A DNA stretch of 64,000 bases from Oryzias latipes (Eukaryota; Chordata; Actinopteri; Beloniformes; Adrianichthyidae), in NCBI RefSeq assembly GCF_002234675.1, contig NC_019877.2, forward strand, positions 1,268,372 to 1,332,371. The letters run 5' to 3'. The notes beneath the pieces are model-generated. The model ran no database searches, was not told where the DNA came from, and saw only the letters and a program-made list of their open reading frames with translations. Positions 12,917-23,915 of this stretch are shown piece after piece. The first letter of the stretch is position 1. Each line of letters begins with the position of its first letter. A program made the position numbers and the translations under genes.

Positions 12917-13959
12917 TAGTTTTCCGATGGTGATGGGGTGTTATTATTTCTCTGGCGGGACCTTTGGGTAGGCGAGACTGGGCGGGCCGAAGGAGCCACC
13001 CGAACGCCATCACAATCCTGGGCAAAATGCCCAGGCTGCTGACACCTTCTGCAAATAATGGGACCACGACGAGGGGGACGACTGGCCTGGCTAGGATTCT
13101 GCAGGCGTAGCAGGTCCTGAGACATCTGGAGGATCTGCTCTTGTTGGAGCCTTAACATCTCCTTTATCTCCGATAGTTCGGACACCGGAGGGACTGATTG
13201 GGAACTACCCCCAACGCCACACTGGAACCCAGGGACAGAGGGGACGGAGTAACTACGACTCCGTACGCCTCCAGGGAGACCCTCCCGCTCCCACTGCATT
13301 GCCTCACCCCTAACCTCCAGCAACGTAGCGGTGGGCTGTCGGCGCACAAACTGTTTTAATTCACGGCGTAGGGCACAGTCAAAAACTTGTTCCACAAATT
13401 GATCCCGCAATAAAATCTCTGCATTTGGAACACCACTAGGTGCAGCTCCCTTAACGGAGGCCATTAGGCTCATTAAAGCCAGGGAGTATTCATGCAGTGT
13501 CTCACCTTCCTGCTGCCGACGAGAAAAAAATGCCTCCTGCAAGGCAACATAAGAGTCAGTGCATCCGTATAATTCCTGCAGCACTGCAATGACCCTAGCC
13601 GGGTCCTCCCTGTCGGAACCAGGGCGATATTTAATTTCGTCGCGGGCCTCTCCCTCCAGGTGATCGAACAAAAAGAACGCCTGATCGGCTACACCTAAAT
13701 GGCGGGTCCTCATGCAAGCCTGCACCTCCTCAAGCCACTCCGTAAGCCCAATACCAGTCCGTCCCCTAAACATGGGACATTTTCTGTCTCTAGGGACATA
13801 CAACAGTCTCTCAACCACGGGAGGATTGGTCGAAGGCCCAGCCAAAGTGGCAGGTGCTGCACCAGGGCCAGAAGCTGCTGCTTGTTGCTGCCGCAGCCTC
13901 TCATTTTCAGCTTGCAGCCGTGAAACCAGGTCTGTCAAATCCTGGACCTGTCCTTCCAT
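12916..13959 (-). CDS. gag of the young Ty3/gypsy element (PNMA-type capsid, CCHC knuckle)
   Basis: An open frame of 347 residues encodes the structural gag protein. Residues about 1-30 form a leucine/glutamine-rich coiled coil. The middle (about 60-230) resembles the PNMA-type Ty3/gypsy capsid, with words such as FRGRTGIGLTEWLEE and FFLFDHLEGEARDEI. Near the end sits one zinc knuckle of the CCHC type (ICRRCQQPGHFAQDC), which in this family binds the RNA genome. It starts just downstream of the 5' LTR and leader and directly abuts pol, an arrangement normal for such elements. Confidence 0.88.
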   Translation of the reverse strand: MEGQVQDLTDLVSRLQAENERLRQQQAAASGPGAAPATLAGPSTNPPVVERLLYVPRDRKCPMFRGRTGIGLTEWLEEVQACMRTRHLGVADQAFFLFDHLEGEARDEIKYRPGSDREDPARVIAVLQELYGCTDSYVALQEAFFSRRQQEGETLHEYSLALMSLMASVKGAAPSGVPNAEILLRDQFVEQVFDCALRRELKQFVRRQPTATLLEVRGEAMQWEREGLPGGVRSRSYSVPSVPGFQCGVGGSSQSVPPVSELSEIKEMLRLQQEQILQMSQDLLRLQNPSQASRPPRRGPIICRRCQQPGHFAQDCDGVRVAPSARPVSPTQRSRQRNNNTPSPSEN

Positions 13960-14205
13960 TACTTAAACCTGGAGGTCCCAAAAAAACAAAGTCCACTTTC
14001 CAAGGTTATTAGGATGCCAAGTTACCTTGCACAAATCACCTTCCTCACTTCCAAGCGGAACCAGCTGCTGCTTCTTTAAAATTAAAAAATAAATAATTAA
14101 AAACAGAACAAAAAAAAACAGTCTGCGTGTGACCAAACACAACCACAGAATAATGTAAAAACCACACGTCTCTGCCAAGTGTGCGATCCTGCCGACAACG
14201 CCAAT

Positions 14206-14764
14206 TGTGGTCCCGAGGGAGTTTATTTTTCTATTGGCAGATGCACACAAAAGAAGGCAGGAGACGGAGGTACAAAAATTAAAATGATTTTATTACAAAA
14301 CATTAAAACCAATTAAAAATGGACCCGTTAAAAGACATACACAACAAATTCAGTATGCTGAGGACCAGAAGACTTAAGGGAGGTGGAGGCTCCCAGAGAA
14401 CAAAGATAAAATTTCACCCCACTCACGTGATGCAGACCACACACACACTGTGAAACCTTCACCCAAGGACACGTCACTCCAAACTGGGGGATAGCCTCCA
14501 CCTAGAATTCTGGGCTGGCACCTGAGTCCTCAGCACTGGGAGGCGCGCTCGATTGCAGAGGCTGTATTTTGCTCAATCTGTGCCTGCAGGTCTCATCCGG
14601 AGCTGTGAGGCTAGCCGGAGGTGTGAAAACAGGAAGTGGGCGGTTCCAATGGCCAAATGCTGCCCCTGGCCGAGTGAAGGCTTCTTTGCCCTTTATAGCG
14701 CCCCATGAGGCCACTGCTAGTAATCCTCTGCCCTACAGCACCTGAGCCAATTAATCCTGCCACA
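14206..14764 (-). repeat. 5' LTR of the young Ty3/gypsy element
   Basis: This is a direct repeat of 8168-8727. On the minus strand it ends in ACCACA and is followed after two bases by a TGGCGTTGTCGGCAGGATC-like primer-binding region. The tRNA was not assigned. Confidence 0.9.
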
Positions 14765-15234
14765 CAAACAAAAGATAAGGCAGCCATTGGTCCCAGTCCG
14801 CGTCCGTCTCCGACACAAAGTTGCGTAGCATGGGTTTCAGGGTTTGATTGAATCTTTCGACCGGTCCATCTGTCTGGGGGTGGTCTTAATGCCCTTAACT
14901 CCTAGCAGATTATACCCTTGTTTAAACAGTTTGGAAAGGAAGTTGGTGCCACAGCCTGTCAGAATCTCTTTCGGTATGCCAACTCTGGAGAACAGCTGAA
15001 TAAGGCAGTTTGCTATTTGTCTTACTTTAACTGATCTCAGGGGAAAAGCTTCTGGGTAACGTGTGGCATAATCCCAAATAACCAAAATGTATTTATGACC
15101 TGATGAACTTTTCTCAAGTGGCCCCACTATGTCCATGCCTATTCTGTCAAAGGGGGTCTCAATGAGTGGTAAAGGCTGGAGTGGAGCCCGGGCAACTCCC
15201 TGTGGTGCTGTTAACTGACATATTTTACATAGTA

Positions 15235-16050
15235 GTAGTAACAAGTTTATTTCAAATCAAATCAACATTTACCTGGAAAAAGAAAATATAAGTCAATACA
15301 TGACTTGGAAAATAAGCTTTGAAAGGGGAATGGAAGAAGCGAAATCTTATAAAAATCCAAACCCCCACTCAACAACACTCGTAACAACAAAACAACGAAA
15401 TTAAACATTTGACATAATAACGCTAACATACAAAAAACACCTGATGACGACAGACAGACATGCCCAAAAACTCCGACCAAACACCAAACCCCCTATAAAG
15501 GAAACAATAACAGAATAAAACTAAATAAAACAAAACAAAAGAACTACTTTGATAACGATCCTTCCAAAGTCCAAGACTACACATACTCATCATTGTTACA
15601 TTGCATCTTGGTACACATTCATTATATATCTTTTAAACATAACTTTAAAATGAACAAGATTTTTACAAGTTTTCATGTTGTCCGATAAATTGTTCCAGAG
15701 TGAGACACCCTTTACTGAGATACACATCGATTTTAATGTTGTCCTTATTTTAGGTTGACAGAATTTGTTGATTCCTCTCAATTTATATTTATTAACAGCA
15801 TCTCTGTTTTGAAATAAAGATTGAATGTTAGTCGGCAGAGAATTTATTGAAGCTTTATACATGATTTGGGCCGTTTTAAAATCTACCAAGTCCTGCAATT
15901 TTAAATTAAATGTATTAAGAAAAAGTGGATTGGTATGCTCATTATATTTAACTTTGTGAACTAATCTGATGGCTCGCTTTTGGATTATAACTAAAGGATG
16001 CAAATTAGTTTTGTAGCAATTTCCCCACACTTCAATACAATAATTTAAAC
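15235..16050 (-). mobile_element. 5'-truncated L2/CR1-type LINE inside the Gmr1-like integrase
   Basis: On the minus strand the insert begins about 16050 and encodes the C-terminal end of a LINE reverse transcriptase (WGNCYKTNLHPLVIIQKRAI, DLVDFKTAQIMYKA, RTTLKSMCISVKGVSLWNN), a pattern of L2-type elements. Its 3' end at 15235-15247 carries TTACTACTACTA, a short microsatellite tail typical of this group in place of poly(A). Integrase sequence of the host element lies on both sides. I did not find a clear site duplication. About 800 bp long. Confidence 0.75.
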
Positions 16051-18072
16051 AGAACTCCTTTAACTGGGTATACATAGCAGGCCAGACAAACCTATTAGCT
16101 ATTCTGTTGAGTGACTTCTGGAAAGCTAAGTGACCAGCCCATGGGATGGAATGACCAATCCCCATAACTTTCTCTGTAAGACATTGCGGCAGTGCTAAGG
16201 GTTCAACTGTTCCATGATGTTGGTAAAGGATGCTATTTTTATCAGATAAATCTTATATGTCAGACACTCTACTCTACCGCTCTTCTCCCCTTCTATTTCT
16301 GATACTTTGTCAAACCATACTTTAAGTCTAGGGTCAGCTCTTTGGAGAGCAGCTATATCAGCTGGAACTTGGAAATCCAAAACGTGGCTGGGTTGTTTCT
16401 CATCATCACACTCTGTTTCAGCTGTAGCTAAGAACTTTTCTCTTCTTCTCTGAGCTCTAGATTGTCTCACTTTCACAGGAGATATTTCTAACTCGCTGTT
16501 GTGAAAAGGCAGCTCCTCAAGGAGATTTCTAGATGAATTTGCTCTTGTTGTTACTATATTGCAAAGAGAAACTGCATGCTGATGATCTGATCCAACTGGC
16601 TTCCTCTGAGCCTGAACAGATGTCTCACAAACGCCTCCATCCATCTTTGCATGCGCTCATTGTATTAAATCAAAAAGCAAAGGTACATCCCTACCCAATA
16701 TAACAGAAAAGGGCAGCTCTGGCACAAGGACTACTGGCATGAGATAAGTTTGACCATCTATAGTTAAATAAACTTCAGCAGTACGATACACTTTCTCATC
16801 ACCATGAACACAACCGATGGTAGCAGTAGCTTCATTCCATAAATCTCTTTGAACCAGACTGTCCAGAACAACCGATTTAAAGCAACCAGTGTCTAGCAAA
16901 TCCTCTTTTCTCTGACCATTAATCAGTACAGGTACTGTCACAACTTCTTTCTGGACCTGAACCGGCTGAGAGGGTCTAGGCACTGTACATAGCAGGGAAG
17001 GTGGATTTTGTCTAGTGGCAGGACAAGTATACTGGGTGTGGCCTATTTCATTACATTGATAACAGTGGACATCCTGCTTAGAACTAGAAAATGAACGTCT
17101 GCTCTCCTTGGCTTTAGCTGAAAATTGTCTGGGCCTACTATGTGTTCCACTCTGTGTTTGACCACCCCTTTCACCCGCATAAGACTAACTCCGCCCAGAG
17201 AAGTAGCTGTCACGGCCAAAGTTAGGTCTTCCTCTTCCGCTTCTAGCTGATAGAAAAACTTCTGCTAGACGTGAAGCCTCTTCTGCAGACTGTGGATCAC
17301 TTTCACGAATACAAATTTCCATTTCTGGGTTCATCATCCGAAGAAACTGCTCCAGGATTAACTTCTCAGAAATCTCTTTCACAGTGCAGGCTTCCGGTTT
17401 CACCCATTTGTTGAAAAGTTCCCTCAGGCGTACATCTCATATTTGGCCAGAAATACTTCTTTGACCTTCTCATAGTCTTCAGAGTCATCAAAATCCATAA
17501 GCACATATGCACTTCGTGCTTTACCTGTGAGCAATGGGATGAGCTGAATAACCCATTCCTCTTTAGGCCAGCGGCAAACAGTAGCTATCCTTTCGAATGT
17601 CATGAGATAGTGTTTGATGTCATCTTCAGGCGAAAGTGGTAAGATCTTGGGTTGTTTTTGCAGTATTGGTCCCCGTTGTGTGGGTGGGACAGGTCCATAG
17701 CTGGTTGGCATAGCAAGGTGCACGTCATCAGCCCCTTCTCCAACATCATCATCATCATCCTCCTGCTCCGCTCTGGTTTCAAAATCATCTTTTAATTATT
17801 TTCTTGGGTTTGGAGCAGCTGAGATTGATGCTGGAGTTTTTTCCATCTTTGGTCTTGGCGTACAGACTCCTTTCCCACCAGTTTATCTCTGGACGCCTGA
17901 GATTGGATGAGGGTCTTCACCAAAGTAGTCAACTCCTCCAATTTATCTGGTTCATCAGGAGCAGCCGCTCCTTCCTAGTGAGATGAGGTGGCTTTATCAT
18001 CATCCAAAGGAAGATGAGGGGTCTCAGTCTTTTTCTGCACTGTGCTTTTAATTGTTTGCTCCTGACACCACT

Positions 18073-18765
18073 TGTCATGTTCAGCTCGTAGTCTTGGAGG
18101 CCATCCTCATGGTAGAAGCACAGGCGGAGTCTCAGGACTTGGTTTTAGCTCAAACTTTATTTTCCAATTTCTTCTGTTGGCATTTCACAGTCATGGCCCA
18201 AGCTCTAACCACCAACCAACAACAACCTTTCAATGGTTACAACTCCCACCTTTATAGGATTTCTCCTTTGGGAGCTACCATCCACCCAGGGTCCCACAGA
18301 TAATCTTTTTACACAATGTGTTAAAATATGTACATTCAAAGTTTCCCCAAACCCTATAAAAATAGAACATTTCCCCCTGCAAAAATAGAATTCACAGACT
18401 GTTCCTAAAACATTTCAATAATTCACTCCAATAATAAAATTACTAATCTAAATCCCCCCTGTTAACTTTACAATGATTTTGGTTCCCTCCCTGGAACCAA
18501 TATAAGGTCCTTGTACCCTTAGGGACCTCTTTTGCTGGTGGACCATTCCTGACAGAAAACAGAGGTGAGTCACCACAATCAGACAAGGCATAGACATACA
18601 TGCAGCAGCTGTAAAACATAAATATTTAAATCTATGTGCTTTAACAGGTGCTCCTGACCTAGAAGAACATTGCTGCTGCTTAACTTTAACTGCATTAAAC
18701 TAATAAACTCTGTCAATTAACCTTTTCTGTCTGTTTCTTTAATGTGACAACTGCTCGTTGTCACA
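18073..18765 (-). repeat. 5' LTR of the Gmr1-like element
   Basis: On the minus strand this begins TGTGACAACG and ends CATGACA two bases before TGGTGTCAGGAGC, a primer-binding-site-like start. It contains CCTATAAAGGTGGG and AATAAAG signals in the right order for an LTR promoter and polyadenylation site. Only its first 240 bp has a partner at 5956-6198. Confidence 0.7.
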
Positions 18766-20195
18766 TATATGATGGATTGAACAACCATGTTGCGCAACAT
18801 TTGAATGTTTAATTTGTTTATAATTATTCTACTTTGATTAATAATGGAAAAAGTTAATTTGTAACTTTAAAGTACATTTTGATTTAAGATTTGAAACTTA
18901 GAAACCTTGAACCTTGACACATTGAATTGTTTGACTTGTGTGTGTACACACACTTTGAATTCAATTTGAAACAGCTGTTTGATTTTTGATAAGAATATTG
19001 TTTCTCTTGTTTTTGTTTTCTACAAAGATTATGGCTAATCTGATTTATTTCAGTACACGCAGTGAAATGACTGTGGTTTGCTTTTGTTCAATTCTTGATT
19101 TCTGTTTTTTCTGACCCTTTCTAGGTCAGGTTTTTTTTGTATTGTTTAAATGTTTTATTTTCTTTTAATACAATCGATTGCATTTTACTCTCATTGCTGT
19201 CCTGTGTTTTCATTTACACACCTTGGGCTCCTAGAGACGAACTCTGAAATAATGCGCCTAGACCCATAATCTGAGAAGCGTGACAATGGACTGCCAGAGA
19301 ATATTGTTTCTGACCGGGGACCACAGTTTGTGTCAGCCTTTTGGAAGAAGTTTTGTAACCTCTTGGGGATAAAGGTCAATTTCAGTTTAAGTTCAGGATT
19401 TCATCCACAGACTAATGGCCAGGTGGAGTGCTACAATTAAGATCTGGAAAACAACGTTGCGTGCCATGTGTTCAAAGAATCCCTCCACTTGGACAAATCA
19501 GCTCCCTTGGGCAGAGTATGCCCGCAACTCTCTAGTCAACTCCTCAGGTTTTTCTCCCTTCCATGCAGTTTGTGGTTACCAACCTCCTCTCTTCCCCCAT
19601 CAAGAGGGCATAGCATCCACTTCAGGTCCTGCTGCCTTTGTTCAACGCTGCCAGCGCACTTGGATGGTGTTTCGTACTCGCTTGATGGAAAATCAAGAGC
19701 GGTTATCCAAAGTGGCCAACCGCCGGCGGTCTGTGGCACCACAGTACAGAGTTGGACACAAAGTGTGGCTGTCCTCAGCTGATGTACCCCTGAAAGGTGG
19801 GCCACGGAAGCTGCATCCCCGTTTCATTGGGCCTTTTTTAATCCCTAAGCTCATCAACCCAGTTGCTGTGAAACTGGCTCTTGGACTGTATTCCACATGA
19901 GCAAGCTGAAGCCTGCAAGGGAGAGTCCCCTACATGCTGTGCGGGAGGCACCCCCCCCCCCACTGCGCGTCGTGGATGGTGGTCTGGTCTACACCATCAA
20001 GAGACTTCTATCTTCTCGGAGAGTGGGCCATGGTTTACAGTACCTGGTGGACTGGGAAGGCTACGGTCCTGAGCATCGCCAGCGGGTGGCCAAGTGGGAC
20101 ATCCTGGACAAGGGACTATTGGCTCGATTCCATCGGGAACATCCGGACAAACCTTCTCGTCCGTCTGGGGGGGGGGGGGGGGTTATGATACATGT

Positions 20196-20325
20196 TGTTG
20201 TTACACTAACACACACGTGTACCTGCAGTCTGTTGTTACACTAACACATACATGTACCTGCAGTCTGTTGTTACACTAACACACATGTGCGTACCTGCAG
20301 TGTGTTGTTACACTAACACACATAC
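20196..20325. repeat. 35-37-bp tandem repeat, about 3.6 units
   Basis: Units begin TGTTGTTACACTAACACA and contain GTACCTGCAGT. Each unit contains one PstI-like CTGCAG. It lies just inside the probable LTR of the sushi-like element. Confidence 0.85.
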
Positions 20326-21142
20326 TTTAACTTCTGTAGTCAGCACAAACAAATGAAATACATCTTTGTTTTGTTACTTTAGCATGGAGCTTTTTTAGAG
20401 GAAGTGATATATTATTTGCACACGCCCAGACTGAGCGACAGGTCCTGCAACAAACTGTTAAGGATGTACCCGTCTTTGCCCAAAAGTAGCTGGGATGGGC
20501 ACTGGCACAGTCTAGCTTCTCACCTCCTTGTGCTCTGTGCTGTGTTGTAAGGCTCTTTTTTTCTCTTCTTCTTCTTGCGGTTGGCATCCGCAGTTGGCAC
20601 ATAATTGCGGTAAAAAAAAAAGGAACCCTGACTCATATGATTCAAACTGAAATGGCACAGTAGCCTCAATTGTGGTCTGTGCCCACTGACCATTGGGAAG
20701 TGTAGGTCAGGGGTCTGCAGCCTTCAATACTAAAGAAGACATTCGGTCATGGTGCCTCTGGCAGTCTCTCCTCCTCCTCCCCTCTCTGCTCTGCCCTCAT
20801 CATTGGAACCACACTCACCTCATTTACTACCAGCCTACATAAGGAGATCCAGCCCCAGGATTCATTGCCAGTTTGTTCGCTCCTAATGGTGCTTTGTCTG
20901 GTCGCCAAGTTAAGTCTTGTCTTCAAGTTTGTCTTTGTACTTACCTCGCTTTGTCACCTCGCTCTCAGGTCCATTTCCACGAGTGTCCACATGGAACAAT
21001 CCTCTCTGAGAGCAGCCACGAGTATGCTAACCACGCCACGACTCTTGCCACACATTACTTCAACCACGCCAAGACTCCCGTTTCGTTTCGCATCCTGCCA
21101 TGTAGAAATTCCAACTACGGCAAGACTGCTGTTATTGCTAGC

Positions 21143-21957
21143 TTCTTTCTCTTTCGGCTTTTCCCATCAGGGGTCGCCACAGCGAATCATCCTTTTCCAC
21201 CTCACTCTATCATGGACATCTTCTACCCTAACATTAGCCAACTTCATGTCCTCTGTTAAGACATCCATGTATCTCCTCTTTGGCCGTCCTCTTGCCCTCC
21301 TGCCAGGCAGCTCCATCTCCAACATCCTTCTACCAATATATCCACTATCCCTCCTCTGAACATGTCCAAACCATCTCAGTCTGGCTTCTCTGACTTTGTC
21401 GCTAACACAGGCAACATGAGCCGTCCCTCTGATGTACTCGTTCCTTATCCTGTCTAACCTGGTCACTCCTAAGGAGAACCTCAACATCTTCATCTCCGCT
21501 ACCTCCATCTCAGCCTCTTGTCTCTGTCTCACTGCTACCGTCTCTAACCCATAGAGCAGAGCTGGTCTCACCACTGTCTTGTACACCTTTCCTTTGAGTC
21601 TTGCTGACACTCTTCTGTCACACAACACTCCTGACACTTTCCTCCACCCGCTCCAACCTGCCTGCACTCGCCTCTTCACCTCTTTTCCACACTCCCCATC
21701 ACACTGAACTGTTGACCCCAAGTACTTAAACTCCTGCACCTTCTTCACCTCAGCCCCCTGTAACCTAACGCTTCTACCTTGATCCCTCTCGTTCAGACAC
21801 ATGTATTCTGTCTTACTACGACTGACCTTCATGCCTCTTCTTTCCAGAGCAAACCTCCACCTCTCTAGCTGTTCCTCCACCTGCTCTCTACTCTCACTGC
21901 AAATTACAATGTCATCCGCAAACATCATTGTCCAGGGAGATTCCTGTCTTACCTCGT
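21143..21957 (-). mobile_element. 5'-truncated RTE-type LINE with 17-bp target duplication
   Basis: CTGCTGTTATTGCTAGC occurs at 21126-21142 and again at 21958-21974, bracketing the insert exactly. On the minus strand 21928-21167 encodes the end of an RTE-group reverse transcriptase, beginning MMFADDIVICSESREQVEEQ (FADD catalytic motif) and ending with the GHVQRRDSGYIGRRMLEMEL and GRPKRRYMDVL region usual for fish RTE. The 3' end contains GGCGACCCCTGATGGGAAAA, familiar from fish RTE tails, and closes with an A/G-rich tail. The 253-residue frame is open but truncated at its N-terminus, so it cannot be active alone. Confidence 0.9.
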
Positions 21958-22111
21958 CTGCTGTTATTGCTAGCCATCATCCAAATTACGAAGTCTAAAG
22001 ACTCTACTAATTTTCCCATCTGGAAAAGTAAATCTTTTTGTTTCTTCCTATTATGTCTGAGTTTACTTCGGGTTCCAGCACTTGGGTCTGCTACGTCATA
22101 CATATCATGAC

Positions 22112-22560
22112 GCATTCGAAAAATGTCATCCTGCTTTGCAATCGTATCACTTTTAAAATAAAAAATATTTTTATTTTATTGCAAAAATAAAAACAGAATT
22201 AAAAGAGAACAGGCCTTTTCTCTAAACGCAAAATTGTTTTTTACTTTTGACAAAGACTCGTCCTTCTAAAAGAAAACGTTGTCAGGATCATCTGACTGAA
22301 GCTAACGTTGTCCTATGAACACAATAAACACGTCAAGAATGACATTTTCTTTTGTTAGCTTTTAGCTGGTGAGCTGTCGTCCTTTGACCTACAGTACATA
22401 CTATTGATGTGGACCTGAGCACGACTTTTCTGATTCAATGTAGAGAATAAAAAATATACAAATGGATTTTCTCAGCAACTCTGTTTTGATGGTGTTTGAA
22501 ATCTACCCATTCTGGTTTTAGATGGTAGATTACTCAAAGACCAAGAACCAAGACACTCCT
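22112..22560. other. Unassigned AT-rich spacer
   Basis: Between the LTR and the 3' flank of the MFAP4-like gene. I see no gene, no repeat structure and no RNA gene here. From about 22560 the sequence matches the 3' flank of the copy at 42975/47309. Confidence 0.5.
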
Positions 22561-22924
22561 GAACTTGAACATGAGGTCAGCCATATTTATTGCAGACATA
22601 AAAACAAAGTGGAAACATCACTGCTCTGCTTCTTCTTTATTGACAGCGGAACATAACACTTGAATTCAGCTTCTAACAATCAGTCATGTAATTTTATATC
22701 TACATATTAAGGTTAGCTTGTGACTGAATGGTTCCACTGATTATTTGTACACAGCAGGCCAAACTGCACAGCTGAACGTTTGTCTTAAAGAATTAGGATT
22801 AGGGTTAAAATCCATGCGGGCAATGTGCCTCCTGGCCTCATGTCTCATGTATGGCAAACATGTATTTCCTTCAATTGTTTTCTTGATTGCATGTTAATAT
22901 GTGGGAATGCCATCAGACAAAGAA

Positions 22925-23880
22925 TTATCTTAAAGGACGGATCTTAAAGCTGATGCTCTTCAGAGAATAGTTAGAACCCTTCCATTGTTCCCACTCCACC
23001 CCAACTGCCTGGATTGCACCATCTTTCCCCCAACGATAAATGCCGTTAGGGTTTGCATAGGTGCACTCTTTATACCAGAACGCCCCTAAAGATTTTTTCC
23101 CACAGTTGTCATGCCAGGCATCCTGGTCTTTGTCAAAGGTGGAGAACTTCATTCCACTGTTGTAGCTCAGAGCGTCTCCTGCAGAAACACAAACACACAT
23201 TTGTCATTTTGTTCTTAAGCTTCCTGCTTTCAGAGTTGATCTAGACTTTGTAGAAACTACAGAGCCCGTCTGCAGGGAGGTTGTTGGGGTAAGCCACTTT
23301 GTGAGGACTGATTATAAAGAAGGCCTCAAAACTCCATTTCTCCTGGTGTCCTAGTGTTTCTGATCAGAGACCTACCTGCTCCTCCATCAGTGAATCCCGT
23401 CACCTCCAGTTTGTATCCTTCATCCTCTGGACCAATGGAGAAGGAGGAGTAGCGAGCGTACGCCTTGTTTCCTTCAAACTCCTCCATGTCGACCAGCAGC
23501 TCATATTTTTTCCTCAAACAGAGCTGGAAGAGATTCTCCAGACCTGAAACCCAGGAAGGTGTTAGCACCAACATTGGCATCAACGCATTGCTTTGATTTC
23601 TATCTCACCCAACCAGATCTCTCCATCAGCAGAACCAAAGCCCGTCCTGTAATAATCCCAGGGTCTGTAGAAGTTCAGAGAACCGTCCATCCTCCTCTGG
23701 AAGACCTGAGGGAACAGGACAGAAGTGAACCGGATGATTCATCAGACAACTGAAAGGGACCAGGTCAAGTTCTCACCATCCACTGTCCTCCGAGGGAATC
23801 CATGTCGCAGTGCACCTGGAGACAGACACACACACACACACGCACGCACACGCGCACACACACACACGCGCACACACACA

Positions 23881-23915
<35 letters not shown>

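Larger units (their letters stand above)
8168..14764 (-). mobile_element. Young Ty3/gypsy LTR retrotransposon, nearly whole, inside the Gmr1-like integrase
   Basis: Two LTRs of about 560 bp (8168-8727 and 14206-14764) bound the element; each runs TGTGG to CCACA and I noticed only about two differences between them. CAAA lies on both outer sides as a 4-bp site duplication. Inside, on the minus strand, are a likely primer-binding region (14184-14204), gag, pol and a purine tract (8728-8745). The element looks almost whole, with about one visible break. LTR identity above 99 percent points to a recent insertion, the youngest event in this nest. Polymorphism among individuals is possible. Confidence 0.92.
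5956..18765 (-). mobile_element. Gmr1-like Ty3/gypsy element, with two nested insertions (fossil)
   Basis: Reading on the minus strand: 5' LTR 18765-18073 (TGTGACAAC start, ACA end); primer-binding-type TGGTGTCAGGAGC at 18070-18058; gag (about 17760-17000) with a capsid part resembling SCAN domains (ILEQFLRMMNPEM) and a CCHC knuckle (CYQCNEIGHTQYTC); protease at 16983-16657 (LLDTG); integrase zinc region and core in pieces at 16165-16051, 15234-14765 and 8167 to about 7440; then reverse transcriptase (YLDDVIIF) and RNase H at 7440-6223; polypurine tract at 6221-6199; 3' LTR part at 6198-5956. Integrase ahead of reverse transcriptase is the hallmark of Gmr1 elements. Gag and pol are broken several times. 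Confidence 0.85.
5681..19285 (-). mobile_element. Solo-LTR-like piece inserted in the sushi-like integrase (outer host of the nest)
   Basis: The insertion into the sushi-like element begins TGTAACCC at 5681 and ends GTGACA at 19285, with ATGG at 5677-5680 and again at 19286-19289. Read on the minus strand the outer parts (19285-18766, about 520 bp, and 5955-5681, about 275 bp) start TGTCACG, carry AATAAAG near the far end and finish GGTTACA, as an LTR would. The Gmr1-like element lies between them. I infer a solo LTR, or the LTR of a lost element, that was later invaded. The inner borders are set only by where LTR-to-LTR similarity stops. Confidence 0.5.
3305..22111 (+). mobile_element. Sushi-like Ty3/gypsy chromovirus, split by a 13.6-kb insertion (fossil)
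   Basis: Left part 3305-5680 carries, in order, protease (TLIDSGSDGD), reverse transcriptase ([28 protein letters not shown]), RNase H and the start of integrase. The right part 19286-20182 carries the rest of integrase ([22 protein letters not shown]) and a C-terminal chromodomain ([14 protein letters not shown]). A G tract at about 20167-20182 looks like the polypurine tract, followed by a 3' LTR to about 22111. Protease wording and the terminal chromodomain fit the sushi-ichi group of chromoviruses in fish. No 5' LTR or gag is seen, and the coding part is broken several times. ATGG flanks the insertion on both sides. Confidence 0.85.
20185..22111 (+). repeat. Probable 3' LTR of the sushi-like element, carrying an RTE LINE
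   Basis: It follows the G tract after the chromodomain and starts TGATACATG; a matching ATATCATGACG lies at about 22100-22111. The interior is unlike any gene I recognise. A 35-37-bp unit starting TGTTGTTACACTAACACA repeats about 3.6 times at 20196-20325. The LINE at 21143-21957 is inserted in it. The LTR call rests on position and end sequence only, because no 5' partner exists in the window. Confidence 0.45.

Noticed and set aside
12916-13959. Open gag frame as a host PNMA-like gene
   Set aside because: It lies between matching LTRs with pol directly after it, and there is no sign of independent regulation.
19286-20182. Chromodomain-integrase frame as a domesticated host gene
   Set aside because: It is simply the right half of the sushi-like element whose left half is at 3305-5680; context and damage fit a fossil.
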